From Mangrovimonas sp. YM274 (lineage in GTDB: Bacteria; Bacteroidota; Bacteroidia; Flavobacteriales; Flavobacteriaceae): DNA of 64,000 bases. The stretch lies in contig NZ_CP133091.1 in the NCBI RefSeq assembly GCF_030908385.1, forward strand, positions 3,157,501 through 3,221,500, written 5' to 3'. Shown here in pieces: positions 8,149 to 16,562 of this stretch; within the stretch, counting starts at the first letter, position 1, and each line of letters starts with the position of its first letter. A program made the translations under genes and the position numbers. Under the pieces are notes generated by a model. It made no database searches. It was not told the DNA's origin and saw only the letters and a list, made by a program, of their open reading frames with translations.

Positions 8149-8272
8149 AACACAGTGTATAATTCATTGCTTCCGATTTTCCTCACGGAAAATCCTCGCA
8201 ATTTTGCTACCTTAGTTTCTTAACACGAAAATCCTGCGGATTTTCACGCAACGAAACTATACACAAACCGTT
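8149..8272 (+). repeat. S9: cassette site, standard class
   Basis: 124 bp. Closing arm GTGCTACAAC is the exact complement of the C9 opening. Loops TCAC and TGC. C10 opens GTTGTATGCA. Confidence 0.85.
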
Positions 8273-8331
8273 GTATGCAATTTTGACCCTGAATTTTCCT
8301 GAAATAGGTTGACTAAAAATCGAACAAACAA

Positions 8332-8802
8332 TTGCAGTCACTTATGAAACACGAAAAACAACACTGGCGAAAAAAAAGCTACCAAAAAGTCAATCTAGAG
8401 ACCAAACTTCTGGTCGTTGACCAAATCCTTAACGGACAATTGTCCAACAACCAAGCTTCCAAAAAATATGAGGTTCCCAGAACCACCATAACCTATTGGT
8501 TAAGAAAATATAGTACCTTAGTGCAACGAAACACTGGTATGAGCAAAAACGACGAAATTAAAAAGCTGAAAGAGCGTATTGAAGAACTGGAGTTCCAAAA
8601 GGACTTCCAACAGGACATTATCGCTGATATGGAACTTATTACAGGCGTCGATATGTCAAAAAAGTCATTGCCCAAAACATTAGCAAAAGAGATAGAGCAA
8701 AAGAAAAAAGACCGTTTAAAAGAAAATGGCTCTATGGATGTTTTGGGATATCTAAGCAAGCCTTCTACAAAAGACTCAAAACACAACAAAAACAAGAAAT
8801 AG
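8332..8802 (+). CDS. ISb OrfA: HTH transposase subunit
   Basis: 156 aa; a start at ATG 8344 (MKHEKQ) is also possible. Residues 20-60 form the OrfA helix-turn-helix (LETKLLVVDQILNGQL ... ASKKYEVPRTTITYWLRKY), followed by a coiled coil (residues 75-105). The canonical -1 slippery heptamer A AAA AAG occurs at 8704-8710, where the -1 frame continues into OrfB. The last 30 residues after the slip site are not conserved-looking, as usual for OrfA tails. Confidence 0.92.
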   Translation: MQSLMKHEKQHWRKKSYQKVNLETKLLVVDQILNGQLSNNQASKKYEVPRTTITYWLRKYSTLVQRNTGMSKNDEIKKLKERIEELEFQKDFQQDIIADMELITGVDMSKKSLPKTLAKEIEQKKKDRLKENGSMDVLGYLSKPSTKDSKHNKNKK

Positions 8803-9596
8803 ACCAACAAAAACTAATTTCTTTAGTTAAGGGTTACCGTAAAAAAGTAGGCTCTAAAACTGGTGGAATCAAGCTCTACAGTGAACTGAAACAAGATTTT
8901 ATAAATGCCAATATTAAGATTGGCAGAGATAAATTCTATAGGTTTCTAAGGCTTAACAGACTACTAATACCTAAAGCCAAAAATTACACCACTACAACAA
9001 ACTCCAACCACATGTTCAAAAAATATAAAAACCTTGTTAAGGACCACGTCCCCACCCGACCAGAACAGCTTTGGGTAAGCGACATAACATACATTAAAAC
9101 CGAAAACGGACACAACTACCTAGCATTGGTAACCGATGCCTATTCCAAGCAAATTATGGGGTATAAACTAGACAGCCATATGAGAACATCTCTTTGCAAA
9201 GATGCACTCGCCATGGCCATTAAAAACAGAAAATATCGCAACCAAAAGCTCATCCATCATTCTGACAGAGGGTTCCAGTACTGCAATCCCAAATACTCGC
9301 AGTTTGCTGAACAAAACGGCATTACCATGAGTATGACAGAACAATACGATCCTTATGAAAACGCCGTTGCAGAACGTATTAACAGAACCCTAAAACATGA
9401 ATATGGGCTGAAACAAACCATTAAAAACACGGAACTAGCCAAAAAAATGACACAGCAAGCGGTCTATATTTACAACAACCTAAGAGCTCATTTCAGCCTG
9501 GATCTGAGAAAACCTGCCGAAGTACATCTCAATCCAAACATCAACTACAAATCGTATCGAAAAAATAATGTAATTTTAAATCCACTAACGATTTGA
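8709..9596 (+). CDS. ISb OrfB: DDE transposase, expressed by -1 frameshift
   Basis: Read in the -1 frame after A AAA AAG. It opens RPFKRKWLYGCFGISKQAFYKR, the usual OrfB start, with no good start codon of its own until 9012. The DDE residues are visible: D in VSDITYIKT, D in HHSDRGFQYC, and E in YENAVAERINRTL. Intact, so ISb copy 2 may still move. Confidence 0.92.
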   Translation, partial: RPFKRKWLYGCFGISKQAFYKRLKTQQKQEIDQQKLISLVKGYRKKVGSKTGGIKLYSELKQDFINANIKIGRDKFYRFLRLNRLLIPKAKNYTTTTNSNHMFKKYKNLVKDHVPTRPEQLWVSDITYIKTENGHNYLALVTDAYSKQIMGYKLDSHMRTSLCKDALAMAIKNRKYRNQKLIHHSDRGFQYCNPKYSQFAEQNGITMSMTEQYDPYENAVAERINRTLKHEYGLKQTIKNTELAKKMTQQAVYIYNNLRAHFSLDLRKPAEVHLNPNINYKSYRKNNVILNPLTI

Positions 9597-9695
9597 AAAC
9601 ATCGTTTTGAACAACCGAAAATCAACCGAAAAAAGGTCAACCTATTTCAGTACAATACACCCGTCCGGAAATAAGGCTACATAATTTTAATAATT

Positions 9696-10067
9696 ATGTA
9701 CAAAAATGACAAAGTAATTAGACGCTACAGCGAATCGTTTAAATTGAAAATTTTAGACGAACTTACCACCGGAAAACTCAACAAGAACCAATTAGGAAAA
9801 CTTTACGGAATAAACCCTACAACCATTAACGAATGGATCAGGAAATATGAGCGTAAAGACCTAATGAACACACGTGTTAAAGTGGAAACAAAAGACGAAA
9901 TAACTAGAATCAAAGAGCTACAAAAGGAAATTGAACAGCTAAAAAAACTACTGCTCAAAAAGGATCTTGATGCAATGGTATTGGACTCTTATCTAGAAGT
10001 GGCTGCTGAGAAACTGGGCTACAAAAACGTGATAGAACTCAAAAAAAAACTAAATACCAAGCCTTAA
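9696..10067 (+). CDS. ISc OrfA, copy 2
   Basis: 123 aa, same sequence as the OrfA at 2559-2930, with the A9 slippery tract at 10041-10049. It lies just inside the ISc part that follows ISb. Any native ISc promoter upstream of base 9663 is now separated by 1.4 kb, so expression would depend on ISb read-out. Confidence 0.92.
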   Translation: MYKNDKVIRRYSESFKLKILDELTTGKLNKNQLGKLYGINPTTINEWIRKYERKDLMNTRVKVETKDEITRIKELQKEIEQLKKLLLKKDLDAMVLDSYLEVAAEKLGYKNVIELKKKLNTKP

Positions 10068-10918
10068 TCAGAGCTAAAACAAAGAGTGAAGGATTTGCTT
10101 CGTTAACTACTGTTTGTGCCTGTTTCGGACTCAAAAGGGATGCGTATTATAAATACCATACCAGAGAAACAGAACGTCTGAAACTAGAAAAACGGATCAT
10201 AGAAATTGTAAAAAAACGTCGCAAATCCTTACCTAGAGAAGGTGTTCGAAAAATGATTAAATCATTGGATGTAGAGTTTACCAAAGCCAATATCAAAGTG
10301 GGAAGAGATACGCTTTTAAATGTACTTAGAGCCAATAATATGCTCACCTTAAGGAAAAAATACAGTGCAAAAACCACCAATTCCTTGCACAGGTTCCGTA
10401 AGTACAAGAACATTGCTAAAGATGTAATTGTAACAAGATCTAACCAGGTTTGGGTAAGTGATATCACCTACATTAGAACCTTGAAAGGATTTTGTTATCT
10501 AGCTTTGATTACTGATGCCTATTCAAGGAAGATAGTCGGTTATGATCTTAGTGATAGCTTGGAACTAAGCGGTTGTGTTAGGGCATTAAATAAGGCGTTA
10601 TATCAAGCTAAGGACATTGATGGACTCATACATCACTCTGATAGAGGGATACAATATTGCAGCAATGTATACACTCAGATACTTAAGAGAAAAAACATCG
10701 GTATAAGTATGACAGAAGAAAACCATTGCTACGAAAACGCTATGGCTGAGCGTGTAAACGGCATCCTAAAAGATGAGTTCTATCTCGATCAAACCTTTAT
10801 GGATACAGCCCACGCAAAGAGAGCTACAAAAAATGCCATTAAATTATATAACGAAGTAAGATTACACTTATCTTTAGATTTTAAAACACCTAATATGGTA
10901 TACAAATTAACCGCTTAA
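10049..10918 (+). CDS. ISc OrfB, copy 2: DDE transposase
   Basis: Same protein as OrfB at 2912-3781, with DDE residues in VSDITYIRT, HHSDRGIQYC and ENAMAERVNG. Read by -1 frameshift from OrfA. It could act in trans on the other ISc copies although its own left end is split. Confidence 0.91.
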   Translation, partial: TKYQALIRAKTKSEGFASLTTVCACFGLKRDAYYKYHTRETERLKLEKRIIEIVKKRRKSLPREGVRKMIKSLDVEFTKANIKVGRDTLLNVLRANNMLTLRKKYSAKTTNSLHRFRKYKNIAKDVIVTRSNQVWVSDITYIRTLKGFCYLALITDAYSRKIVGYDLSDSLELSGCVRALNKALYQAKDIDGLIHHSDRGIQYCSNVYTQILKRKNIGISMTEENHCYENAMAERVNGILKDEFYLDQTFMDTAHAKRATKNAIKLYNEVRLHLSLDFKTPNMVYKLTA

Positions 10919-10969
10919 AACTATGTTTAACCTGTAGCCATATTTCAGGACGAGACATTTGAATAAGCA

Positions 10970-11764
10970 ATGCCACAGCAAAAATCTTCAATAAGAACAA
11001 GCATTAAACTAGAAGCTGATTCTATAATCCTTGATTACATTAAGATAGCACAGAACTCATGCAATATGCTGGCTTTTATAACTTCTAATCTAAATGACAT
11101 TCCTTTCGAAGAAGTGCCTTCTCCTCCAATTTTGAGTAATATTAATTTAGGAGAAATAGATTATGTTGGTGATAAGAAAATTTATCTAGATATGTGGTTG
11201 TTCAATCATGGACTAAATGATATAGTTAAAGCAATAAATATTAGTTTAGGACGTGCTAATTTTTTGTCAGAAATGACTTCTTTACATAAGACGACAATTA
11301 AATATGGAGAATTTCAAGAGTTTGAAAAACGTCTAAACAAGAAATACCTGAGAAAAGATTTACCGACTCTCATTAAATTAACTACCGAACTTGTTAATAA
11401 ACCTTTAATTCTTGTCGAGGAAATATTGTCAATAAATGATGTTAGAAAATGTCAGGAACATAGAGCTGGTGTTGTTACGGAAATTGATACTAATTCAACT
11501 GATAGCGATGTTCCACAATTAAAATTAAAATGGATTGGAAATAAATTAAGTTATACTAGAAATGGCGAAGAGGTCATAACTGATAAGCCTGGAGTTTCTT
11601 TAGAAAAAAATGATTTGTTTAAACTAAGTAACATCAACAAATCAAAATCTTATGATATTGGAGAAAGAATAAGAATTGATATAAACACGTTTTACGAGCT
11701 GGCCTTTACGGGATATTTATTTATTAAACATATTGCTGATAATTTCAACTTTGGGAACAAATAA
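10970..11764 (+). CDS. C10: 264-aa cytoplasmic protein of unknown function
   Basis: The ATG at 10970 lies 10 bp past the ISc end. Helical N-terminal two thirds with IILDYIKIAQNSCNMLAFI and a conserved-looking YLDMWLFNHGLNDIVKAI; the C-terminal third is beta-rich followed by a final helix (FYELAFTGYLFIKHIADNF). No signal peptide and no recognised motif. Resembles in length the DUF69xx-type proteins carried on mobile arrays, but I cannot assign it. The IS pair upstream may have cut it from its original leader. Confidence 0.6.
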   Translation: MPQQKSSIRTSIKLEADSIILDYIKIAQNSCNMLAFITSNLNDIPFEEVPSPPILSNINLGEIDYVGDKKIYLDMWLFNHGLNDIVKAINISLGRANFLSEMTSLHKTTIKYGEFQEFEKRLNKKYLRKDLPTLIKLTTELVNKPLILVEEILSINDVRKCQEHRAGVVTEIDTNSTDSDVPQLKLKWIGNKLSYTRNGEEVITDKPGVSLEKNDLFKLSNINKSKSYDIGERIRIDINTFYELAFTGYLFIKHIADNFNFGNK

Positions 11765-11774
11765 AACTGCATAC

Positions 11775-11898
11775 AACACCGTGTATAATTCATTGCTTCC
11801 GATTTTCCTCTCGGAAAATCCTCGCAACTTTGCTATCTTAGTTTCTTAACCCGAAAATCCTGCGGATTTTCACGCAACGAAACTATACACAAACCGTT
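11775..11898 (+). repeat. S10: cassette site, standard class
   Basis: 124 bp. Closing arm TGCATACAAC matches the C10 opening GTTGTATGCA across 3.5 kb holding both IS elements, which shows they inserted into one cassette. Loops TCTC and TGC. C11 opens GTTAGCACCA. Confidence 0.86.
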
Positions 11899-11912
11899 AG
11901 CACCAATGTAAA

Positions 11913-12377
11913 ATGACAAACGCAGATTCATATTTTGAGATTAAAGGAATAAACGAAAATGACTTTATACGAATTGATGTTAACGGACTGAAATTTCCAT
12001 TTGCCGAACTAGATTGGGACAAAAATGTGCTGAATTTAGTCGTTAAATTAAATGTCGGTGCTTTTTCTTCAAATTTATCAACTGATATAATGACGACGGA
12101 TTTTGAAGTTTTTAAACGAGAGCTTAAATATTTGTATGATAATTTAAAAGCGACAGCAACTCTAGAGGGAATTGAGGCAGATTTGTCAATACACATTTAT
12201 GGAGACGGAATTGGACATTTAAATGCAAAATGTTACTTGACGGATTTCTATCCAGATGGAAACGAATTGAAATGCGAAATCGGATTTGACCAAACTCAAA
12301 TTCCTGAACTGATTAAACAACTGGAAAAAATAACAACAGAATTTCCAACGACTGGAAAATTAAAAATACCAAATTAA
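11913..12377 (+). CDS. C11: WapI-type immunity protein family (likely)
   Basis: 154 aa, no signal peptide. The pattern of short beta strands, NVGAFSSNLST, then FKRELKYLYDNLKATATLEG, then LSIHIYGDGIGHLNAKCYLTDF, then CEIGFDQTQIPELIKQLEKI matches what I know of the WapI-family immunity proteins that protect against contact-dependent toxins. No toxin is next to it, so it could be an orphan immunity gene. ATG is 15 bp after the core. Confidence 0.6.
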   Translation: MTNADSYFEIKGINENDFIRIDVNGLKFPFAELDWDKNVLNLVVKLNVGAFSSNLSTDIMTTDFEVFKRELKYLYDNLKATATLEGIEADLSIHIYGDGIGHLNAKCYLTDFYPDGNELKCEIGFDQTQIPELIKQLEKITTEFPTTGKLKIPN

Positions 12378-12393
12378 AAAAAACACTGGTGCT

Positions 12394-12517
12394 AACACAG
12401 TGTATAATTCATTGCTTCCGATTTTCCTCACGGAAAATCCTCGCAACTTTACTATCTTAGTTTCTTAACCCGAAAATCCTGCGGATTTTCACGCAACGAA
12501 ACTATACACAAACCGTT
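12394..12517 (+). repeat. S11: cassette site, standard class
   Basis: 124 bp. Closing arm TGGTGCTAAC is the exact complement of the C11 opening. Loops TCAC and TGC. C12 opens GTTGTGCCCA. Confidence 0.85.
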
Positions 12518-12547
12518 GTGCCCAATTAAATATTACGACTGATCTCA

Positions 12548-13039
12548 ATGACAATCTTTCCGACTCAAAAATATCTCATTGAACTGCACGATGATTATTC
12601 GACATCACTAAATGAATTACAAAAGAAAACTTTACCGAAGGAACAATTTGTTTCAAATTGGGATAAACAAACATTTATTGGAGAAATTAATGAATCAGAT
12701 TTTGAGCTAAAACTTTCGAAAAAACTATATGGTTCCTTTTGTGTTTTTAGGGGAAAACTAAAAAAAGAAAATGGAATTTTAGAAATCAAAATTAATAAAA
12801 CAATAAAGATAGTTTTATTGGCTTTATTTCTTTTTCCAATTATTGGGCTGACAACTTCTTTAATAAAAAATGGATTAAAAGACTCATTGGACCTCATAAT
12901 TCCAACACTATTGTTCATCCTCATTCTTCGTTTTGTATTTATTGAGTTGAGTTTTCGAATTATAGCTAAAAAAGGACTAAAAAAATTGACAGAAATAATC
13001 GGAATTGAAAAGATAAAAACTGGGCACAACACCATGTAA
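12548..13039 (+). CDS. C12: two-TM membrane protein of unknown function
   Basis: 163 aa. The N-terminal 90 residues are soluble, with YGSFCVFRGKLKKENG; two TM helices follow (residues 94-113 and 119-140). The soluble-then-TM layout recalls small membrane PH-like or YcxB-like proteins. The frame ends in the site (KTGHNTM), the stop TAA being in the ATGTAAC segment of variant S12. Confidence 0.6.
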   Translation: MTIFPTQKYLIELHDDYSTSLNELQKKTLPKEQFVSNWDKQTFIGEINESDFELKLSKKLYGSFCVFRGKLKKENGILEIKINKTIKIVLLALFLFPIIGLTTSLIKNGLKDSLDLIIPTLLFILILRFVFIELSFRIIAKKGLKKLTEIIGIEKIKTGHNTM

Positions 13040-13152
13040 CACGCATTGCTTCGGATTTTCCTTCGGAAAATACTCGCAAACGTGCAATGTCAGTTTCCTT
13101 TTCCTATCTTTAAACCATACTACGCCGCAACGACGGCGTTACACAAACCGTT
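13028..13152 (+). repeat. S12: cassette site, divergent class
   Basis: 125 bp with a different interior. Outer pair TGTAAC...CGC with GCG-TTACA keeps the fold; hairpin 1 is ATTTTCC-TT-GGAAAAT-like. Closing arm TGGGCACAAC is the exact complement of the C12 opening. C13 opens GTTGTGTACC. Confidence 0.8.
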
Positions 13153-13190
13153 GTGTACCATATGAGATAACAATACCGCAAATAAAAAAC

Positions 13191-14021
13191 ATGTGGAATA
13201 TATTTAAAAAGCTATTTAGCGGAGAAGAAACTAAAGAAGAGAAATCTCATTTTGATAAGTATCGTGATGATTTAAAGGCTGAAGGTTTATCAACATATGA
13301 AAATTTAATTGGACAAGTAAAACCACTGTTAAAGAAAGCCACAAAACTGATCGTTGAGAAACCATCTAGACCACCTGAAAATTCACAATTAAAATCTCAT
13401 TTTGGTGGGCAACCTTACTTCGAGGAAAATGAAGAATGGCCTAAGACTAAATCAGGTAAAAACTTTGATTTTATTTTCCAAATCTTTAATAACACTAACA
13501 ATGGATTACCAGATGATATTCAGTTATTTCAATTTTATTATGACTTTGATGAGTTTCCATGGGATTCTGATTCTGAAGGATGGTTAGTAAAAACCTATGA
13601 CAAAATTAATGAAGATGAAATAAAAATGATTTCTCGCCCAACAGAACTCGAAAAATCCAAATATTGTGAATTGACTTTTGAACCAATTGTGTCTCTCCCA
13701 GATTGGCAAGGCCTTTATTCTATTTGCCCCAATGCAAGTAAGCTATCTGGCATATTAAATGAGGATTCACCCTGGGAAAACTATGAGAAAGTTTGCAAAA
13801 ACTTAATTGGAGAGCAAGACTATCAAAGTCAAATTGGAGGTTACCCCAAATGGATACAAGGAGAAAGTACACCAAGGAACCCTAACAATAGCTTAATGGA
13901 TTTGTTGATTCAAATTGATTCTGAAGAAAATTCTGGGATAATGTGGGGTGACCAAGGAATGATTTATTTCTTTTATAATATTGAAACAAGAAGAATTGAA
14001 TTCATGCTTCAATGTTATTAA
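13191..14021 (+). CDS. C13: DUF1963 (YwqG-like) protein, copy 2 of 3
   Basis: 276 aa, same as the C3 protein except for a few substitutions (YEN for YED near residue 37, NNTNNG, NASKLSG). Same leader (ATATGAGATAACAATACCGC) and same cassette termini as C3 and C18, so the unit duplicated as a whole cassette and then diverged by point mutation, all of it leaving the frame open. Confidence 0.85.
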   Translation: MWNIFKKLFSGEETKEEKSHFDKYRDDLKAEGLSTYENLIGQVKPLLKKATKLIVEKPSRPPENSQLKSHFGGQPYFEENEEWPKTKSGKNFDFIFQIFNNTNNGLPDDIQLFQFYYDFDEFPWDSDSEGWLVKTYDKINEDEIKMISRPTELEKSKYCELTFEPIVSLPDWQGLYSICPNASKLSGILNEDSPWENYEKVCKNLIGEQDYQSQIGGYPKWIQGESTPRNPNNSLMDLLIQIDSEENSGIMWGDQGMIYFFYNIETRRIEFMLQCY

Positions 14022-14042
14022 AATGAAACAAATACGGCACAC

Positions 14043-14166
14043 AACACCGTGTATAATTCATTGCTTCCGATTTTCCTCACGGAAAATCCTCGCAACTTTA
14101 TTATCTTAGTTTCTTAACCCGAAAATCCTGCGGATTTTCACGCAACGAAACTATACACAAACCGTT
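14043..14166 (+). repeat. S13: cassette site, standard class
   Basis: 124 bp. Closing arm GGCACACAAC against opening GTTGTGTACC, the same single mismatch as in C3. Loops TCAC and TGC. C14 opens GTTGTAGCTA. Confidence 0.84.
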
Positions 14167-14192
14167 GTAGCTAATTAACAAACAAAATCTGT

Positions 14193-14570
14193 GTGACCGA
14201 TTTAAACTTAAAAGGACAGATAATTATAGGACTTTTTAGAAGTTATTTAAATGATGATTGGAACTTACTTGAAACCAATAAATCGACCTTTGAAATTAGA
14301 CTTGGTGGACTCAATTCAACAACAGAAAAAAGGTCAAAAGATTTATCCATTGATTTACCTGTGATTGGTAAAAAAATAAAAACTGTAAAAACTGACGACC
14401 ACTCTATTTATTTTGAATTAGAAAACGGAGAATGCCTAATCCATTCAGACACGTTTATTGATGCCGATGGCAACATTGATTTTGAATTTAGATTAGTTGA
14501 TAAAACCGACTTTGACATTGAAAGACAAGAATGGTACGACTCTAACAATGACTTAAAAGAAATAAAATAA
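14193..14570 (+). CDS. C14: 125-aa acidic soluble protein of unknown function
   Basis: GTG start at 14193 (MTDLNLKGQIIIGLF). Mostly beta strands, with DDHSIYFELENGECLIHSDT and a final acidic tail DFDIERQEWYDSNND. No signal peptide. Compact acidic build is typical of immunity-type proteins, but no family can be named from sequence alone. Confidence 0.58.
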   Translation: MTDLNLKGQIIIGLFRSYLNDDWNLLETNKSTFEIRLGGLNSTTEKRSKDLSIDLPVIGKKIKTVKTDDHSIYFELENGECLIHSDTFIDADGNIDFEFRLVDKTDFDIERQEWYDSNNDLKEIK

Positions 14571-14581
14571 AAACTAGCTAC

Positions 14582-14706
14582 AACACCGTGTATAATTCAT
14601 TGCTTCCGATTTTCCTCACGGAAAATCCTCGCAAGTTTGCTATCTTAGTTTCTTAAACACGAAAATCCTGCGGATTTTCACGCAACGAAACTATACACAA
14701 ACCGTT
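14582..14706 (+). repeat. S14: cassette site, standard class
   Basis: 125 bp. Closing arm TAGCTACAAC is the exact complement of the C14 opening. Loops TCAC and TGC. C15 opens GTTAACGGTA. Confidence 0.85.
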
Positions 14707-14839
14707 AACGGTAAATTTAGAGACGCTTTGTACTTAAGTATTGAATAGCCTAGGAGGATGAACTGCATAGAAATAAATGAACGTAGTTCGAAATTACGAA
14801 TTGAAATTGTACACTTTCGCCTGAATAATTGAATGAAAT

Positions 14840-15649
14840 TTAATCTTTAGTATTCGAATAAGTAAGTATTGTAAAGATCAAAACTGTTCCAGTTAAGATG
14901 AATTGGGTATAATGCCATACTGGATTGATATCCTTACATTCTAATTCCTTTTCCTGTTTGATTTCTTTTTCTTCCACTTTTTGATTTTGTATAACCTTTT
15001 GAAAGTGATCATCAGGAAGGGTTAAAGGCCATTCCACAGTTACATGTATTCCATGAGATGCAATTTTTTCAATTTGGAATTTTTTCTGAGTGGCTGCTAA
15101 ATCAGATTCCATATTTCTAATTCCACGAAGTAATCTCGTAGAATCAACACTTTCATAACTCTCAAGTAAAAATTTATCTCTTTTTATTATTGAGTCTAAA
15201 CTTTGTATACGTGCTTCGGTTGTTCTAATAAATGATTGAGAAATGTTTTCATTGTGTTTTGTAAAATCCAGATTTAGTTTTTCTTCCATGCACCCCAAGA
15301 ATGAATTTATTTGACTTTTGCTTATATATATGCCAATGATCTTTTTGGTAGCTTGTATCTCTCGCAAATAATCCTTAAAATTCATCTGTTCAGATTCATC
15401 ATTTGATAAACATTGATTTATCTGACTCGCTACTTTTCTTTGCATGGAACGATAGGTTGAGTCATGTTTTTCTCGCTTTAATTTTTGCTTTTGAAATTTT
15501 GCATGATACGATGTTGTTAAGTTGTTGATTGTATCAATGGAAGTATAATTTTCGCGTAAATCCTTTGATAAAAAACTACGAAAATGAATAAAGTCTGATG
15601 AATGACCGGCTGCTGCAATAACCAGTATAAAAAGTATCACTTTTAACAT
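14840..15649 (-). CDS. C15: exported coiled-coil protein with C-terminal TM, reverse orientation
   Basis: 269 aa. An N-terminal signal-like segment (MLKVILFILVIAAAGHSS), a long helical coiled-coil region (residues 45-200), then PLTLPDDHFQKVIQ and a C-terminal TM (residues 245-264) ending YSNTKD. Unknown family. It is one of only two cassette genes transcribed against the array, so it cannot be served by array read-through and needs its own promoter; about 200 bp upstream (15650-15856) is available, with a TAGATTTG -7-like box at 15844-15851 on this strand. Confidence 0.65.
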   Translation of the reverse strand: MLKVILFILVIAAAGHSSDFIHFRSFLSKDLRENYTSIDTINNLTTSYHAKFQKQKLKREKHDSTYRSMQRKVASQINQCLSNDESEQMNFKDYLREIQATKKIIGIYISKSQINSFLGCMEEKLNLDFTKHNENISQSFIRTTEARIQSLDSIIKRDKFLLESYESVDSTRLLRGIRNMESDLAATQKKFQIEKIASHGIHVTVEWPLTLPDDHFQKVIQNQKVEEKEIKQEKELECKDINPVWHYTQFILTGTVLIFTILTYSNTKD

Positions 15650-15856
15650 ACGAACCCTACCTTAAGCTCTTTCCTGATGATTTAAGTTGCATTGAAAGTT
15701 ATCAATTGAAGTCAAATTAGTATAGCATTCTGTAAAAAAATGAAATTTTGCTCATTAAACTTACTTAGAGTTCAATTGAGTAGTAAGGATCATAGTTGCC
15801 AGATTTTTAGATATCGAGTGAAAACTATGAAAGTTTACTGTACCAAATCTACCGTT

Positions 15857-15916
15857 AACACCACCTAAAATTAAGCTCGCAGCCAAGGCTGCGGCCTAAT
15901 TTTAGCCGACAACGTT
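15857..15916 (+). repeat. S15: short 60-bp cassette site
   Basis: Half the usual length, close to the shortest known attC sites. One hairpin: CTAAAATTA-AGC-CGCAGCC, loop AA, GGCTGCG-GC-TAATTTTAG, with unpaired bases between stem blocks. Closing arm TACCGTTAAC is the exact complement of the C15 opening, and C16 opens GTTGTGTACC, so it is used like the long sites. Confidence 0.82.
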
Positions 15917-15923
15917 GTGTACC

Positions 15924-16421
15924 ATGCCAAAAATGAAAGAGAAATTTAAACCAAAGCTGATTTTATTAGAATGTTTTGCTCTATTTTTTGTTATAAATGG
16001 AATTAATCGATTCTATGTGGCCTATCACGGAGAAAAATTTGATGCTCTTATAGTTAATGACTCAAAGAAATTTGAATCATTAACCGACATGAGTGTAGGC
16101 GAACTTTACGCTTACTACATTTACTGGACTCTAGCTACCCTATTAATAGGCACTTTAACTATTGGACTAATAAATTGGAAAAACAAAATTGGTAAAACTA
16201 ACTCTATACCTGTTATCATTATGACTTTTGGCCTTTCAGCAACTGGCATTTATACAACAAGTATAATAAATAGATATCTGAATTATTTTTGTGAAATATT
16301 TGGTAAAGGATACGGAAAGTCCTTTTTAATTGGCGGTTTCATTATATTATTAATTGGTATTTATATCCTGTGGAAAACCCTTGATAAATACAAAAAACAC
16401 GGTACACAACACAGTGTATAA
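15924..16421 (+). CDS. C16: four-TM membrane protein of unknown function
   Basis: 165 aa from ATG 15924, 8 bp after the core. TM helices near residues 10-28, 66-86, 96-117 and 135-152. The loop after TM1 contains YVAYHGEKFDALIVND. The frame enters S16 and ends KKHGTQHSV, the stop coming from the site. No family recognised. Confidence 0.62.
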   Translation: MPKMKEKFKPKLILLECFALFFVINGINRFYVAYHGEKFDALIVNDSKKFESLTDMSVGELYAYYIYWTLATLLIGTLTIGLINWKNKIGKTNSIPVIIMTFGLSATGIYTTSIINRYLNYFCEIFGKGYGKSFLIGGFIILLIGIYILWKTLDKYKKHGTQHSV

Positions 16422-16531
16422 TTCATTGCTTCCGATTTTCCTCTCGGAAAATCCTCGCAACTTTGCTATCTTAGTTTCTTAACACGAAAATCCTGCGGAT
16501 TTTCACGCAACGAAACTATACACAAACCGTT
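16408..16531 (+). repeat. S16: cassette site, standard class
   Basis: 124 bp. Closing arm GGTACACAAC is the exact complement of the C16 opening. Loops TCTC and TGC. C17 opens GTTGCCAACA. Confidence 0.85.
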
Positions 16532-16562
16532 GCCAACAATTGAAACCAACACAAATAACAAC

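Larger units (their letters stand above)
8290..9659 (+). mobile_element. ISb copy 2 (IS3 family), complete
   Basis: 1,370 bp from TGAATTTTCCTGAAATAGG to CTATTTCAGTACAATACA. The 24-bp terminal repeats match at about 21 positions. A CCC duplication (8287-8289 and 9660-9662) comes from bases 4-6 of ISc copy 2. It shares its whole 3' end with the fragment at 1-304. Confidence 0.95.
8284..10957 (+). mobile_element. ISc copy 2, interrupted by ISb, inside cassette C10
   Basis: Left tip TGACCC at 8284-8289, then ISb (8290-9659), then CCCGTCCGG... to GAGACA at 10957. The target duplication TTT flanks the whole (8281-8283 and 10958-10960). Without ISb it equals ISc copies 1 and 3. Its transposase genes are intact, but the left inverted repeat is split, so this copy should be immobile. 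Confidence 0.93.
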
